This document shows positions 32,273 through 41,706 of a stretch of DNA of 54,506 bases, piece after piece. Under the pieces are notes generated by a model, which was given only the letters and a program-made list of their open reading frames with translations, was not told where the DNA came from and did not search any database. Source of the stretch: Bhargavaea cecembensis DSE10 (GTDB lineage Bacteria; Bacillota; Bacilli; Bacillales_A; Planococcaceae); NCBI RefSeq assembly GCF_000348905.1, contig NZ_AOFT01000017.1, forward strand, positions 1 through 54,506, written 5' to 3'. Within the stretch, counting starts at the first letter, position 1; each line of letters opens with the position of its first letter. Both the position numbers and the translations under genes were made by a program.

Positions 32273-32365
32273 TCAGTAGACGTACGCTGCCCCGACGATG
32301 ATCAGCAGGATGAAAAGGACGACGATCAAGGCGAAGCCGCCGCCGTAGTTGAAACCTCCGCTCAT
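32273..32365 (-). CDS. YjcZ-family small sporulation-type membrane peptide
   Basis: A 30-residue protein MSGGFNYGGGFALIVVLF... ending in VGAAYVY: a glycine/tyrosine-rich start and one hydrophobic helix. This is the pattern of the YjcZ family of small proteins found in sporulating bacilli. GGAGGTGATCAC precedes the ATG, an excellent ribosome site. It is below common gene-calling length cut-offs. It is divergent from prsA. Function unknown; expression during sporulation is inferred from family. Confidence 0.82.
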   Translation of the reverse strand: MSGGFNYGGGFALIVVLFILLIIVGAAYVY

Positions 32366-32438
32366 GTGATCACCTCCCTTCTCTCCCGTATCGTATGCGC
32401 GGGTGGAAGGGGTCTGTGGGCTTTTGCCGGGAACCTTT

Positions 32439-32467
32439 TTGTAGCCAGGTCGTTTTTATGATATATT
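32439..32467 (+). promoter_or_regulatory. Probable sigma-A promoter of prsA
   Basis: TTGTAG (32439-32444), 17-bp spacer, TATATT (32462-32467), 35 bp upstream of the start. Confidence 0.6.
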
Positions 32468-32502
32468 TACTTTTGTTTACACAACCAGAAGGGGAGTTTA
32501 GA

Positions 32503-33402
32503 ATGAAGAAATCTGTAATCGCGGCAACTGTCGCCGCATCGGTGCTTGCCCTCTCCGCCTGCAGCAACAACGCAGGAGAAGACGTTATCGTCTCGTCCAA
32601 GGTGGGCGACATCACGCAGCAGGACCTGTATGAGGAAATGAAGACTACAGTCGGCGAGCAGGCGCTCCAGCTGATGGTCATCGAAAAAGTTCTCGACGAC
32701 AAATACGATGTCGACCAGGAAGAGGTCGACAAGCAATATAACGATATGAAAGAACAGGCCGGTGAAGGGTTTGACTCCTTCCTCGCCCAGCAAGGGTACA
32801 CGGAAGAAAGCTACAAAGACATGATTAAACTTAACCTTCTCCAGGAAAAGGCCCTGACTGAAGGCGTTGAAGTGACTGACGAAGAAGTCGACCAGTACAT
32901 CGACCGCATGGGCACCGAACTGAACGCCCGCCACATCCTCGTCGACGACGAAGCGACTGCAAAAGAAGTCAAGACCAAGCTTGATGAAGGCGGAGATTTT
33001 GCAGAGCTTGCGAAGGAATACTCCACTGAGCCGGCTGCACAGGAATCCGGCGGCGAGCTGGGCTGGTTCGGCCCTGACAAGATGGTCGCCGACTTCACAG
33101 ACGCGGCTTATGGCCTCGAAGTGAACCAGATCAGCGAACCGGTCAAAACGGACTTCGGCTACCACATCATCCAGGTGACCGATACCCGCGAAGCGGAAGG
33201 CGCTGAGAAGAAGGAAGACATCACCGATGAGCGCCGCGCGGAAATCAAGGATGAGCTGATCCAGAAAAAGGCCGATCCGAACGCCCTGATGGACAAGCTG
33301 TCGAAGATGCTTGAAGACGCGGACATCGACATCAAAGATGAAGATCTGAAAGACGCGCTCGACCAGTTCAAAGCTTCTTCGGACTCCGAAGAAGAAAAAT
33401 AA
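32503..33402 (+). CDS. prsA: Foldase lipoprotein PrsA
   Basis: Membrane-anchored peptidyl-prolyl isomerase that folds secreted proteins outside the cell membrane. 299 residues: signal peptide with lipobox LSAC (Cys20 is the lipidated residue), N-terminal chaperone region, parvulin domain at about 135-225 (ARHILVDDEATAKEV, GGELGWFGPDKMV, TDFGYHIIQV), and a charged C-terminal helix region. The start is ATG 32503 behind AAGGGGAG; the frame to 32395 is an artefact. hpr lies upstream in the same region. Confidence 0.96.
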   Translation: MKKSVIAATVAASVLALSACSNNAGEDVIVSSKVGDITQQDLYEEMKTTVGEQALQLMVIEKVLDDKYDVDQEEVDKQYNDMKEQAGEGFDSFLAQQGYTEESYKDMIKLNLLQEKALTEGVEVTDEEVDQYIDRMGTELNARHILVDDEATAKEVKTKLDEGGDFAELAKEYSTEPAAQESGGELGWFGPDKMVADFTDAAYGLEVNQISEPVKTDFGYHIIQVTDTREAEGAEKKEDITDERRAEIKDELIQKKADPNALMDKLSKMLEDADIDIKDEDLKDALDQFKASSDSEEEK

Positions 33403-33408
33403 TGCGAA

Positions 33409-33441
33409 AACAAACGGCATCCGATATGGGTGCCGTTTGTT
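33409..33441 (+). terminator. Intrinsic terminator of prsA
   Basis: AACAAACGGCA pairs with TGCCGTTTGTT over 11 bp; 6 bp past the stop, with A-rich and T-rich flanks. Confidence 0.85.
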
Positions 33442-33478
33442 GTATATGGCGGTAACCGCTAAGGTGTAATGAAGTTGA

Positions 33479-33552
33479 AAGTGATGATTGGTGCCATGAA
33501 AGTGATGAATCGTGTTCTGTAAGTGATGTATCAGGCACCGAACATGACGAAT
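33479..33552. repeat. 21-bp-period array, core AAGTGATGAATC, four units
   Basis: AAGTGATG-like words begin at 33479, 33500, 33521 and 33542 (ACATGACGA), three exact 21-bp steps. The core AAAGTGATGAA is close to the inverted core of the array at 39363-39467 (GAAAGTGACGAA). It lies just beyond the prsA terminator. Confidence 0.75.
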
Positions 33553-33652
33553 CGCCCCAGGAATCGTGTTGTGGCGAAAACGCACCTGTATTCAGCCCCG
33601 GTTATGCTATGATTTGTTCAAGCGCACCACACACATTCGGGGAGGGACGGCC

Positions 33653-34132
33653 ATGATCCGCAAGATGGAAGAAAGGGATATCCCTGCGGTCCGGCAGGTC
33701 GCAGCAGAAAGCTGGCACGATACATATGAAGGCATCATCCCACGGGGGATCCGGGAACGGTTCCTCTCGGCTGCCTATAGCCCCGCGTCTTTAAAGAGGC
33801 GGCTCGAGCAGTCCATCCTCTACGTAGCCGAACATCACGATACTGTTGTCGGCTTTGCCAACTTCTCCCGCCTTCCGGATACCGGAGATGCAGAGCTCTC
33901 GGCGATCTATCTTCTCCCCGCCTATCAGGGCCGGGGACTCGGGACCGCCCTGCTGGAAAGCGGGATCGGCGAACTGTCGGGTGCTGAACGGCTGTACATC
34001 ACCGTCGAGCGTGAGAACAGGAACGGCATCAGATTCTATCAGGCCAGTGGCTTCAGTACTGTCGATGAATTCGAAGAAGACTTTGGCGGCCATACACTGA
34101 ACAGCATCCGGATGATGCGTTCTTTGCGGTAA
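33653..34132 (+). CDS. GNAT-family N-acetyltransferase
   Basis: 159 residues. The acetyl-CoA loop is in LSAIYLLPAYQGRGLGTALLESGI (Q/RxxGxG/A), followed by LYITVERENRNGIRFYQASGF, a full GNAT domain. Substrate unknown. Start at ATG 33653 with GGGGAGGGA; the frame extended to 33566 lacks a site. It is a separate unit between the prsA region and convergent yhaM. Confidence 0.9.
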   Translation: MIRKMEERDIPAVRQVAAESWHDTYEGIIPRGIRERFLSAAYSPASLKRRLEQSILYVAEHHDTVVGFANFSRLPDTGDAELSAIYLLPAYQGRGLGTALLESGIGELSGAERLYITVERENRNGIRFYQASGFSTVDEFEEDFGGHTLNSIRMMRSLR

Positions 34133-34148
34133 GCCCCCGCCCTAACCT

Positions 34149-34190
34149 AAAAAGCCGACCGGATGCGTTATGCATCCTGTCGGCTTTTTT
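34149..34190. terminator. Bidirectional terminator between the GNAT gene and yhaM
   Basis: AAAAAGCCGAC-C-GGATGC pairs with GCATCC-T-GTCGGCTTTTT; one C/T mismatch interrupts the stem; T-runs on both strands. Confidence 0.92.
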
Positions 34191-34192
34191 GC

Positions 34193-35152
34193 TTACTCGA
34201 ATGTCGGCTTATAGAACTGCCGGTTATCCAGCGGGAAAAGACGCTCTGTGAACTCTCCCGGCTCTGCCTTCGACAGGGCGCGGTTAAGCATATTCATCTT
34301 GGCGTCGATGTTGTCGATGTAGTGGAGGATCTCCGCTTCTTTCAGCATCGGGCGCTTCGGGCTGCCCCATTCTTCCTTGCCGTGATGAGACAGGACCATA
34401 TGCTGCAGGAGGACGACTTCCTCCCCTTCGATGCCAAGCTCTTTTGCCGCCATGGCGATTTCGTTGACCATGATCGTGATGTGGCCGAGGAGATTGCCCG
34501 CCGGCGTGTAGACGGTGCCGACCGGACCGGACAGCTCCACCACCTTGCCGACATCGTGGAGGATGATTCCGGCATACAGAAGGTCCTTGTTGAGCGAAGG
34601 ATACAGCTCGGCGATGGCCTTGCCGAGGCGCAGCATCGAGACGACATGGTCGAGCAGGCCCGACACGTAGTCATGGTGATTCTTGGTCGCCGCAGGATAG
34701 ACGAGGAACGCCTCCCGGTGCTGCTTCAGCAAGTATCTTGTGATGCGCTGGATGTTCGGATTGGTGATCTCAAAGATATAAGGCGACAGCTCCTCATAAA
34801 GCTCCTCTTTTGACTTCTCGGCGCTCGGCACAAGGTCGGAAATCTGGATCGGCTCATCCGGCTTGGCCGGGCGGATGCTCTTGATGCGGAGCTGGTTTCT
34901 GCCCCTGTAATCATGGACATCCCCGCCGACCCGCACAATCGATGCCGGCTGGAACATCTTTTCATGCTCCTCTTTGGCATCCCAGAGCTTCGCTTCGATA
35001 TCGCCCGTCTTGTCCTGCAGGATGAGCGTCATGAACGGGCTTCCTGTGGTCGTGATTCCCTTTGTCGCCTGCTTGATGAGCATGAACAGATCGACCCGCT
35101 CGCCTGTTTTATACGTTCCGATCCCTTTCATCTCTGTTCCGATTCCTTTCAT
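34193..35152 (-). CDS. yhaM: 3'-5' exoribonuclease YhaM
   Basis: Degrades single-stranded RNA (and DNA) from the 3' end. 319 residues: OB-fold nucleic-acid-binding domain (about 15-105) and an HD metal-dependent phosphohydrolase domain (about 155-290; [36 protein letters not shown]). The first 14 residues [13 protein letters not shown] result from a 21-bp tandem duplication, giving two candidate start codons 21 bp apart; the outer one (35152) has GGAG at good distance and overlaps the yhaN stop. Last gene of yhaO-yhaN-yhaM. Confidence 0.95.
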   Translation of the reverse strand: MKGIGTEMKGIGTYKTGERVDLFMLIKQATKGITTTGSPFMTLILQDKTGDIEAKLWDAKEEHEKMFQPASIVRVGGDVHDYRGRNQLRIKSIRPAKPDEPIQISDLVPSAEKSKEELYEELSPYIFEITNPNIQRITRYLLKQHREAFLVYPAATKNHHDYVSGLLDHVVSMLRLGKAIAELYPSLNKDLLYAGIILHDVGKVVELSGPVGTVYTPAGNLLGHITIMVNEIAMAAKELGIEGEEVVLLQHMVLSHHGKEEWGSPKRPMLKEAEILHYIDNIDAKMNMLNRALSKAEPGEFTERLFPLDNRQFYKPTFE

Positions 35153-35156
35153 CTCA
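35115..35156. repeat. 21-bp tandem duplication over the yhaM start codon
   Basis: The segments 35115-35135 and 35136-35156 differ at two positions only. Each contains an ATG on the minus strand. The unit length equals the 21-bp period of the intergenic arrays elsewhere in the window. Confidence 0.85.
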
Positions 35157-38022
35157 GCACTCCCCTTCCGCTCCCGGTTCCGGCCACGCTGATGACGGCT
35201 GCCCCGCTGAAGGCGCCGGCCATCTCCTTGTGGCAGGTGAAATACAGGAACTGGTGATGAATCTTCAATTCTTCCAATAAGTTTATCATATTGCCCAGCC
35301 GGGCCCGGTCGAAGTGGACGAACGGATCATCCATGATGACCGGGAACGGGGCCGAATCCAGAAGAGAAGCCGCAAGCGACAGCCTCATGGAGATATATGC
35401 CTGCTCCTTCGTCGCCTGGCTCAGCTCATGCAGACCGAAGCGCATACCGTCGGCCCCTTCCGCCTCAATCCGGCCGGCGGCAGCCAGCACAAGCCCCGAG
35501 TGGGCGCCTCCGGTGAGATCACGGAACCAGCCGGAAGCCCGTTCGATGACGTCCGGGAGCTTCTGTTCCTTGAGTCTGCCTGTGGCTCCGTCGATTGCCG
35601 TGACGGCCGCTTTCCTGGCAGCCCATGCCAAGGCAAGCTCCCTGAAAACTGCCTTCTTCTCCTCAAATTCCTGCAACAGGGCATCATATGCGGTATCCGT
35701 CACAAGATGACCCATTCCGGCTTCCAGTTCAGCCTGTTCTTTGAGCAGGCGGTTCCGTTCTTCCGAAAGTGCCTGCAGGGCTTCGCGGTTCTGTCCGATC
35801 CTCCGGCTGATTTCCTCAATGTCCGGGATGCCTGAGGTACTCGGTGCACCGATCTGCTTAAGCTGTTCGCCGATGCGGCCGAGTGATTCCCCTAGTTCCG
35901 CCTTTCTTGCAGAACGCCCGGCCGCCTCGTAAAACTCCTGTTCTCCTCCTGCTTCCGCAGCATCAAACAGCGTCCCGATTTCGGATTCGAGTGCCTCCTT
36001 GAGGCTCTTTGCTTCCGCCAGTTGCTCTTCCATCTTTTGTTGATCTTCCAGCAGGCGCTCCCTTTTCTCGGCGGCCTTCAACCATTCCCTTTCCGCTTCT
36101 TTAAGCGCTGCGAACATGAGCCCATCCGGGACAGGTTGCCCGATCAGTTCATGTGCCCGGCTCCGGATAAGACCGGCTGTCCGGATTGCCCGGTCCCGAT
36201 TTTCTTGTTCCGAACGGATCCGGCGCTCCGTTTCCTGCAGTTCCCGGACCAGCCGGAACAGTTCCGGCACGATTTGTGCAGGCAGCCTGCCTGTGATTCC
36301 GTAGGATTCAATGAACCTGCCGAGCCGGCTTTCCGTATCATCCAGGTCTGCAACAGCGGTTTTCCTGGAAGTACGAAGTTCCGAGATCTCGCCCCGGAGA
36401 CGTTCTTCCGCCTCGATGAGCCGGTCCAGTTCAGTGAAGTGCCGGCGGACCCGCTCGGCCCTGCGGTCCAGCTCTTCTTCCCTGCCGCAGTAGCGGCTGA
36501 GGAGCTGGCGCTCGTCATCCGTCAATCCGTCCTCACTGCCATCCTGCTTTAAGAGCAGGAACACAGCAACAGCGCCCGCCGCCACTCCCGCACCGGCAAG
36601 CAGCCAGTTCTCCGAAAAGATGGCCATCGCGATGATGATTACGGCAAGGCCTGCGAGAATCAGGATCGGCAGCCGGCTATCGCTCTGCCCTGCACTTTGT
36701 TTGGCTTCCGCGGCCGCAATTTGCTTTCTGAACGATGGCCATTTGGATGCCCACCCGATCTCTTCGTCATCCGGCCCGGATGCCTCAAGTGCAGCTCGCT
36801 CCGATGATATCCGTTGAGCATCCGCTGATTTTTCTGCAATCCGCTCATCCAGCCGTTCAAGAACGCGGGAAGCGCGGCCATGCTCTTCTGACAGACCGTG
36901 GAGCTCTTCCTCTTTCCGGATTGATGCATCCGCCCGGGCGGCCGTCTCCCCGTCCTCCAGGCCCAATCGGGCAAGCAGGCCATCCCTCATGCCGGCAAGC
37001 TCACGAATCGACTGTTCCGCACTGCTTTCCGCCGACCGCGCTTCATGCCAGGCGGCTTCTTCTGCGAGGACCGTCCGAAGGCTCGAAAGCCGTTCCGTAT
37101 CCGGCTCTTCCGGCATCTCTCTTCCGACAGCGGAAATCCGTTCCTGAAGATTCCGGATTGTTGCATCCGCGGCAATCTTCCGGTCCTTCAGCGCTTCATA
37201 CCGTCTGATCCCCTCCGCCGGAAACGGGGCATCACCGATTGTCCGCAATTCATCCTCCACCTGCAGACGCTCGATTTTGAGCGGGGCCGCCTGCCTCAGG
37301 ACGGACAGCCGCTCCTGATCGGCTGCGAGTGCGGCTTCCTCTTCCGCCATATCCTTTAAACGCCGGGCGATTTCTGCCGCGCGCTCTTTCATGGGGGCGT
37401 AGGCGTCCGATTTTTTCCGATATTCCGCGGTCTCCTCCTCGATTTCCTTCAGCTCGTTCAGCAGGATGTTCATCTCGGGAACCCGGCCGGACTTCTTGAA
37501 AAGCCCGTCCATCTCTTTTTCCATTCGTGCCTTGAACCCCGCAAGGTCCTCCGCACCGGTCGTACCGGAAGCGATCAGCGCCTGTCCCAGTTCCTCCTCG
37601 TTCATCCTGCCGATTTCCTGGAGCTGCAGGAGAGAGAACGAGAAGACAGATTCAAACGACTGCCGGTCGTAGCCCCTCAGGAGCCGCCCGAGCGCTTCCT
37701 CCCCTTCTTCCCTGCCGTCCGGAAACCGGACGGTCACTTCGCCTGCGGACCGCCCTGCGATGCGCTCAATGACACAGGCTCCGTACTCACTGTCGGTCAC
37801 ATGCACCTGACCGCCGTACGCGCCGCCCGACTTCGGCTCATACCGGAGAAGGGCGCTCCCGCGCTGCGGGAAGCCGAACAGCGTGTGGAGGATAAACTGG
37901 CGGATCGTCGTCTTTCCCGCTTCATTCGGCCCGTACAGCACATTGATGCCCGGCTGAAGATTGATCGTCCTATTTCTATGTTTGCCGAATCCGTAGATGA
38001 CGAGCTTCGTGATGGTCATCAT
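35149..38022 (-). CDS. yhaN: SbcC/Rad50-like membrane-anchored ATPase YhaN
   Basis: 957 residues. The N-terminal part has Walker [10 protein letters not shown]; the C-terminal part has Walker [13 protein letters not shown]; about 700 residues of coiled coil lie between. At the exact middle (about 454-492), where Rad50/SbcC proteins carry a zinc hook, are two hydrophobic segments ([17 protein letters not shown] and [18 protein letters not shown]) and no CxxC, so the hook is replaced by a membrane hairpin. It probably works with YhaO. It begins in the ATGA overlap with the yhaO stop. Function in B. subtilis is poorly defined. Confidence 0.93.
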   Translation of the reverse strand: MMTITKLVIYGFGKHRNRTINLQPGINVLYGPNEAGKTTIRQFILHTLFGFPQRGSALLRYEPKSGGAYGGQVHVTDSEYGACVIERIAGRSAGEVTVRFPDGREEGEEALGRLLRGYDRQSFESVFSFSLLQLQEIGRMNEEELGQALIASGTTGAEDLAGFKARMEKEMDGLFKKSGRVPEMNILLNELKEIEEETAEYRKKSDAYAPMKERAAEIARRLKDMAEEEAALAADQERLSVLRQAAPLKIERLQVEDELRTIGDAPFPAEGIRRYEALKDRKIAADATIRNLQERISAVGREMPEEPDTERLSSLRTVLAEEAAWHEARSAESSAEQSIRELAGMRDGLLARLGLEDGETAARADASIRKEEELHGLSEEHGRASRVLERLDERIAEKSADAQRISSERAALEASGPDDEEIGWASKWPSFRKQIAAAEAKQSAGQSDSRLPILILAGLAVIIIAMAIFSENWLLAGAGVAAGAVAVFLLLKQDGSEDGLTDDERQLLSRYCGREEELDRRAERVRRHFTELDRLIEAEERLRGEISELRTSRKTAVADLDDTESRLGRFIESYGITGRLPAQIVPELFRLVRELQETERRIRSEQENRDRAIRTAGLIRSRAHELIGQPVPDGLMFAALKEAEREWLKAAEKRERLLEDQQKMEEQLAEAKSLKEALESEIGTLFDAAEAGGEQEFYEAAGRSARKAELGESLGRIGEQLKQIGAPSTSGIPDIEEISRRIGQNREALQALSEERNRLLKEQAELEAGMGHLVTDTAYDALLQEFEEKKAVFRELALAWAARKAAVTAIDGATGRLKEQKLPDVIERASGWFRDLTGGAHSGLVLAAAGRIEAEGADGMRFGLHELSQATKEQAYISMRLSLAASLLDSAPFPVIMDDPFVHFDRARLGNMINLLEELKIHHQFLYFTCHKEMAGAFSGAAVISVAGTGSGRGVLR

Positions 38023-39239
38023 TCCGCCCGTCCCCCTTTCATCAGCCCATCGGTGAGCAGCCGCTCCGCTTCTTCCCTGATCTCCCTGATGCTTTCCTCG
38101 TCCAGCCGTCCGGTGAACCGGTAGGCCTGCCGGTGGCCGTATAGGTCCGACAGTCTGCTTTTCCAGCCGTCCTTATCCCAGCCTTCGAGCTCATCCAGCA
38201 CATCACGGAACAGTCCGCCCGGCACTGCCGGAACGGCAGCCCGCTCCCATGTGATCCGGTGGATGCCGACATCCGGGCAATCACGCATGGCCGCTTCACG
38301 TATGAATTCCATCCATTCCGACTCGGGTGCCTCGCCGAACAGCGCATCCGACTCTTCGTCAATTCCGGTAAGACCAAGGTCAAGCAGCCCGGGGCCGTTC
38401 GCTTCCCTGAATGCCCGGATCCGGTCCATGCACCGGTCCAGCCATTCGTCCGCATGGCGGATGCCGCGGCAGTCCACTTCTGCTTTGCCGAAGACAAGTG
38501 CCCCTGCGGGGACGAACTCCAGTGCAGCAGCGCCCTGCGCGACTGTCACGTCGTAAAACCCCTTCACGCCGCTTTCCTTCCGGTGAAGGCCCTGAAGGCT
38601 GCCCGGATAGACAATCGGCGGCTGTTCGTGAAGAACCTGGCGCTTATGGATATGGCCGAGCGCCCAGTAGTCATAACCCTTGCCCAGGAGCTCATCCTTT
38701 GAGAACGGGGCATACACGTCATGCGCCTCATCTCCCCGGATGCTCCCGTGAAGCATCCCGATTTCGACGGCTTCCCCCTCTGCCTCCGGATAGTGCCGGA
38801 TGACCGGTTCAGTCACATGCCGCTCCGGATAGCTGAAGCCATGGATCTTCACGGTGGTCCCGCGGACAGTCAGTTCCGCCGTCTCCACTTCCGGACCGAA
38901 CACACGGACATTTTCCGGCAGAGTAAACCGGACCCAGGAACCCGCAAGATGGTCATGGTTCCCGTGGCTGACGAAGACGGGAACGCCCGCCTCGCGGAGC
39001 GTTTCCATCCCTTGGCGGAACTGCTCCTGTGCGCGGAGGCTCCGGTCCTCGCCGTCGTAAACGTCTCCGGCAATCAGCAAAAAATCCGGACGCGTCCCGG
39101 CGGCATAATTGATCATGTTCCGGAACGCCGTGAATGTGCTTTCGCGGACAGCTTCCGCCATCTTCCCCGGCAGCCCGGCGAAGCCTTTGAACGGGCTCCC
39201 CAGATGCAGGTCGGCCGCATGGATGAATCGGATTGTCAT
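38019..39239 (-). CDS. yhaO: Mre11/SbcD-like exonuclease YhaO
   Basis: 406-residue calcineurin-type phosphodiesterase, partner of YhaN. The metal-site motifs are in order: HAADLHLGSPF, LLIAGDVYDGED, SHGNHDHLAG, GMLHGSIRGDE and ALGHIHKRQ. In characterised relatives this subunit cleaves DNA ends or hairpins. Start after AAAGGAGGTG. First gene of the three-gene unit yhaO-yhaN-yhaM, with 4-bp overlaps at both junctions. Confidence 0.94.
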   Translation of the reverse strand: MTIRFIHAADLHLGSPFKGFAGLPGKMAEAVRESTFTAFRNMINYAAGTRPDFLLIAGDVYDGEDRSLRAQEQFRQGMETLREAGVPVFVSHGNHDHLAGSWVRFTLPENVRVFGPEVETAELTVRGTTVKIHGFSYPERHVTEPVIRHYPEAEGEAVEIGMLHGSIRGDEAHDVYAPFSKDELLGKGYDYWALGHIHKRQVLHEQPPIVYPGSLQGLHRKESGVKGFYDVTVAQGAAALEFVPAGALVFGKAEVDCRGIRHADEWLDRCMDRIRAFREANGPGLLDLGLTGIDEESDALFGEAPESEWMEFIREAAMRDCPDVGIHRITWERAAVPAVPGGLFRDVLDELEGWDKDGWKSRLSDLYGHRQAYRFTGRLDEESIREIREEAERLLTDGLMKGGRAE

Positions 39240-39362
39240 CCGGACACCTCCTTTTAAAGCGAATGTTTGTTCCTATTCTATCATATCAGGGGAGGGCTTG
39301 GAAATGAGATTTACAGTTGAAGTTCCGGTGAAAATCACACCGTGACGCCGCCGGCAGACCGT

Positions 39363-39467
39363 TCGTCACTTTCAAAACGGGATTCGTCACTTTCGCAAGC
39401 TCTTTCGTCACTTTCAAGCACCCATTCGTCACTTTCGCACGCCCGATCGTCACTTTCACCGCTCAAT
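39363..39467. repeat. 21-bp-period array, core TTCGTCACTTTC, five units
   Basis: TCGTCACTTTC begins at 39363, 39384, 39405, 39426 and 39447, four exact 21-bp steps. The conserved part is about 12 bp and the other 9 bp of each unit vary freely. It lies between the yhaO start and the yhaP terminator, downstream of yhaP. A possible 13-codon frame at 39304-39345 precedes it. Confidence 0.9.
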
Positions 39468-39474
39468 AGAAAAA

Positions 39475-39495
39475 ACCCCCACCGCAGCGGAGGCA
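39475..39495 (-). terminator. Intrinsic terminator of the yhaQ-yhaP unit
   Basis: CCACCGC-AG-CGGAGG stem extended by G-T pairs, followed on the minus strand by TTTTTT. Confidence 0.65.
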
Positions 39496-39503
39496 AAAAA
39501 CAA

Positions 39504-40763
39504 TTATTCCTTCCCGAGCTGCAAAGCCTTTTTCAGGTCTTTCAGCGAGCGGGACGGGCCGTACATGAGGACGCCGCCTTTGTAGACGCGTGCGCCGAAC
39601 CAGCCGAGCACCACGATCGTCAGCACCATGAGCCCGATGGCGAGTGCCGGCTCCCACCAAGGGAGATCAAGCAGCCCGACCCGCAGGAACATGACGAGAG
39701 GCGCGAAGAACGGCACGTAAGAAGAATAAGTCACGAATGCCGCATCAGGCGTCGAAAGCCCCATCGCCGCAATGATGAACCCTACAACGATAATCATCGT
39801 CAGCGGCGTGATGAGCGAGGCGACATCCTCTGTCCGGCTGACAAGTGACCCGAGGAGCGCTGCGAGCACTGCATAGAGGAAATAGCCGAGGACGAAGAAC
39901 ACAATCGCATAGATGATGGTCATTGCCGGGATATCTCCGAGGCCCATTTCCGAGAAGAAGCTTTCGGACAGCTCGGAAACGGAAGAGGACGACTTCATTG
40001 CCAGGTAGCCGGCAAGTCCGAACAGCAGCATCTGTACGAGTCCGAGTGTGCCGATGCCGAGCACTTTTGCAAACATATGCTTCACCGGTGAGACACTGGA
40101 AATCAGGATTTCCATGACCCGTGAGGACTTCTCAGTGGCCACTTCCGTCGCGATCATGTTGGAGTACATAATGACCGCAAAGTAAATGAGGAACATGAGC
40201 ACGTACACGAGCATGCGGGCCTGGTTCATTTCCTCTTCCGTCTTGCCGGATGCAGAAACCGTCGTCTGTTCGAAAGCCACCGGCTCAAACAGCGCGCCCG
40301 CCTGTTCCGGTGCGAGTTCCATCTCGGCTGCCCGCATCTCGGTCTGCATCGACTGCAGGGCTTCCTGAAGCATCATCGGGAAGCCGAACATCTCCGAGCT
40401 TTCCGACACATACTCCGCTTCGATCGAATCGCCGCCCGGTACCCGGAGGATCAGGAATGAATCAATCTCGCCCTCCTCAAGCTGACCTACAAGCTCATCG
40501 CGGGAATCACCGGTCACTTCAAGTCCGGTTTCCTCGCCCATTGCCGTAAGCTGCTCGCCGAGACGGTCCACGATCGCTTCATTGTCCGCAACGACCGGGA
40601 TGGCCGTGCTTTCCTCCTCACCATCGTCGAACGCCTCGATGATCGTCGTGATGTTCGCCAGGAGGAAGATGCCTGCGACGACTACCGCTGTCGTGATGAG
40701 GAAGGTTTTTGATTTCGCCTTGCTCAAGAAGGCCTGTTTGAAGATGATCCAGAAATCACGCAT
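39504..40763 (-). CDS. yhaP: ABC transporter permease YhaP (NatB-like)
   Basis: 419 residues. One N-terminal helix (about 20-40), a large extracytoplasmic region (about 45-180), then five or six helices, the ABC-2 NatB layout. It probably exports Na+ or a small organic substrate with YhaQ; substrate not shown. Start at ATG 40763 with GGGGA 7 nt upstream; the ATG two codons earlier is too close to the site. It overlaps yhaQ by 8 bp. Confidence 0.9.
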   Translation of the reverse strand: MRDFWIIFKQAFLSKAKSKTFLITTAVVVAGIFLLANITTIIEAFDDGEEESTAIPVVADNEAIVDRLGEQLTAMGEETGLEVTGDSRDELVGQLEEGEIDSFLILRVPGGDSIEAEYVSESSEMFGFPMMLQEALQSMQTEMRAAEMELAPEQAGALFEPVAFEQTTVSASGKTEEEMNQARMLVYVLMFLIYFAVIMYSNMIATEVATEKSSRVMEILISSVSPVKHMFAKVLGIGTLGLVQMLLFGLAGYLAMKSSSSVSELSESFFSEMGLGDIPAMTIIYAIVFFVLGYFLYAVLAALLGSLVSRTEDVASLITPLTMIIVVGFIIAAMGLSTPDAAFVTYSSYVPFFAPLVMFLRVGLLDLPWWEPALAIGLMVLTIVVLGWFGARVYKGGVLMYGPSRSLKDLKKALQLGKE

Positions 40764-41655
40764 GTTCATTCCCCACTTTCGCGATAAAGATATCCTGCAG
40801 GGAAGGTTCCTCGATACTGAAGTGGCGGACCGGGCCGGTCTTCAGCGCCTCCTCCAGCAGCTGATGCGCCGTCTCGTCGTCCGTCACCTGGAACACCGCC
40901 CCGTTAAGCGCGTAGGACGCATTCCGTACGCCCGATACGGACTGGAGCCCTGTCAGGTCATGGTCGGAGCGAATCCGGACATTCTGCCTGCCGAATGACC
41001 GCTTGACATCGCGCAATGACCCTTCGACAATCTGCTGGCCCTTATGGACGATGCTGAGCTGTTCGCACAATTCCTCGACATGGTCCATCCGGTGGCTGGA
41101 GAACACGATGGTCGCCCCTTGGTCGCGGACATCCTTGACTGCACTTTTCAGCATCTCGACATTGACGGGATCAAGGCCGGAAAACGGTTCATCCAGGATG
41201 ACGAGCTCCGGATTGTGCATGAGTGCCGCGATCACCTGGATTTTCTGCTGGTTCCCTTTGGAAAGCTCTTCGACTTTTTTGTTGAGATATTCGGGGACTT
41301 CAAATCGGTCCAGCCATTTCCGGATCGCCGCTTTTGCATCGTTCCGTTTCATGCCGCGGAGTTCGCCGAGGAAAATAAGCTGGTCCTCCACTTTCATCTT
41401 CGGATACAGGCCCCGTTCCTCCGGCAGGTAGCCAATTTCATGACTCGTCCCGTAGTTGATCGGCTTCCCCTTCCAGGTGATGCGTCCGTCCGTCGGATTG
41501 AGGAGCCCGAGGATCATGCGGAACGTCGTCGTCTTGCCCGCGCCGTTCGCCCCGAGAAAGCCGTACATCGTTCCCTCCCCGATTGCGAGCGACAGATCGT
41601 CGACCGCCGTAAACTCCCCGAACTTCTTGGTTACATGATTTAATTCGAGCGCCAT
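40756..41655 (-). CDS. yhaQ: ABC transporter ATP-binding protein YhaQ (NatA-like)
   Basis: 299 residues. Walker A GANGAGKTT, signature LSKGNQQKIQVIAAL, Walker B LVILDEPFSGLDP, H-loop SSHRMD. The C-terminal 80 residues form the usual accessory domain of NatA-type ATPases. AAAGGGGAG precedes ATG. First gene of yhaQ-yhaP. Confidence 0.93.
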   Translation of the reverse strand: MALELNHVTKKFGEFTAVDDLSLAIGEGTMYGFLGANGAGKTTTFRMILGLLNPTDGRITWKGKPINYGTSHEIGYLPEERGLYPKMKVEDQLIFLGELRGMKRNDAKAAIRKWLDRFEVPEYLNKKVEELSKGNQQKIQVIAALMHNPELVILDEPFSGLDPVNVEMLKSAVKDVRDQGATIVFSSHRMDHVEELCEQLSIVHKGQQIVEGSLRDVKRSFGRQNVRIRSDHDLTGLQSVSGVRNASYALNGAVFQVTDDETAHQLLEEALKTGPVRHFSIEEPSLQDIFIAKVGNEHA

Positions 41656-41706
41656 GTTCTCTCCCCTTTCATTTTCTTTACGGTTTATCCGGACTGCGGG
41701 TTTCAG

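Noticed and set aside
32467-33585. Minus-strand frame of 372 codons opposite prsA
   Set aside because: Shadow; prsA has lipobox, parvulin domain, promoter and terminator.
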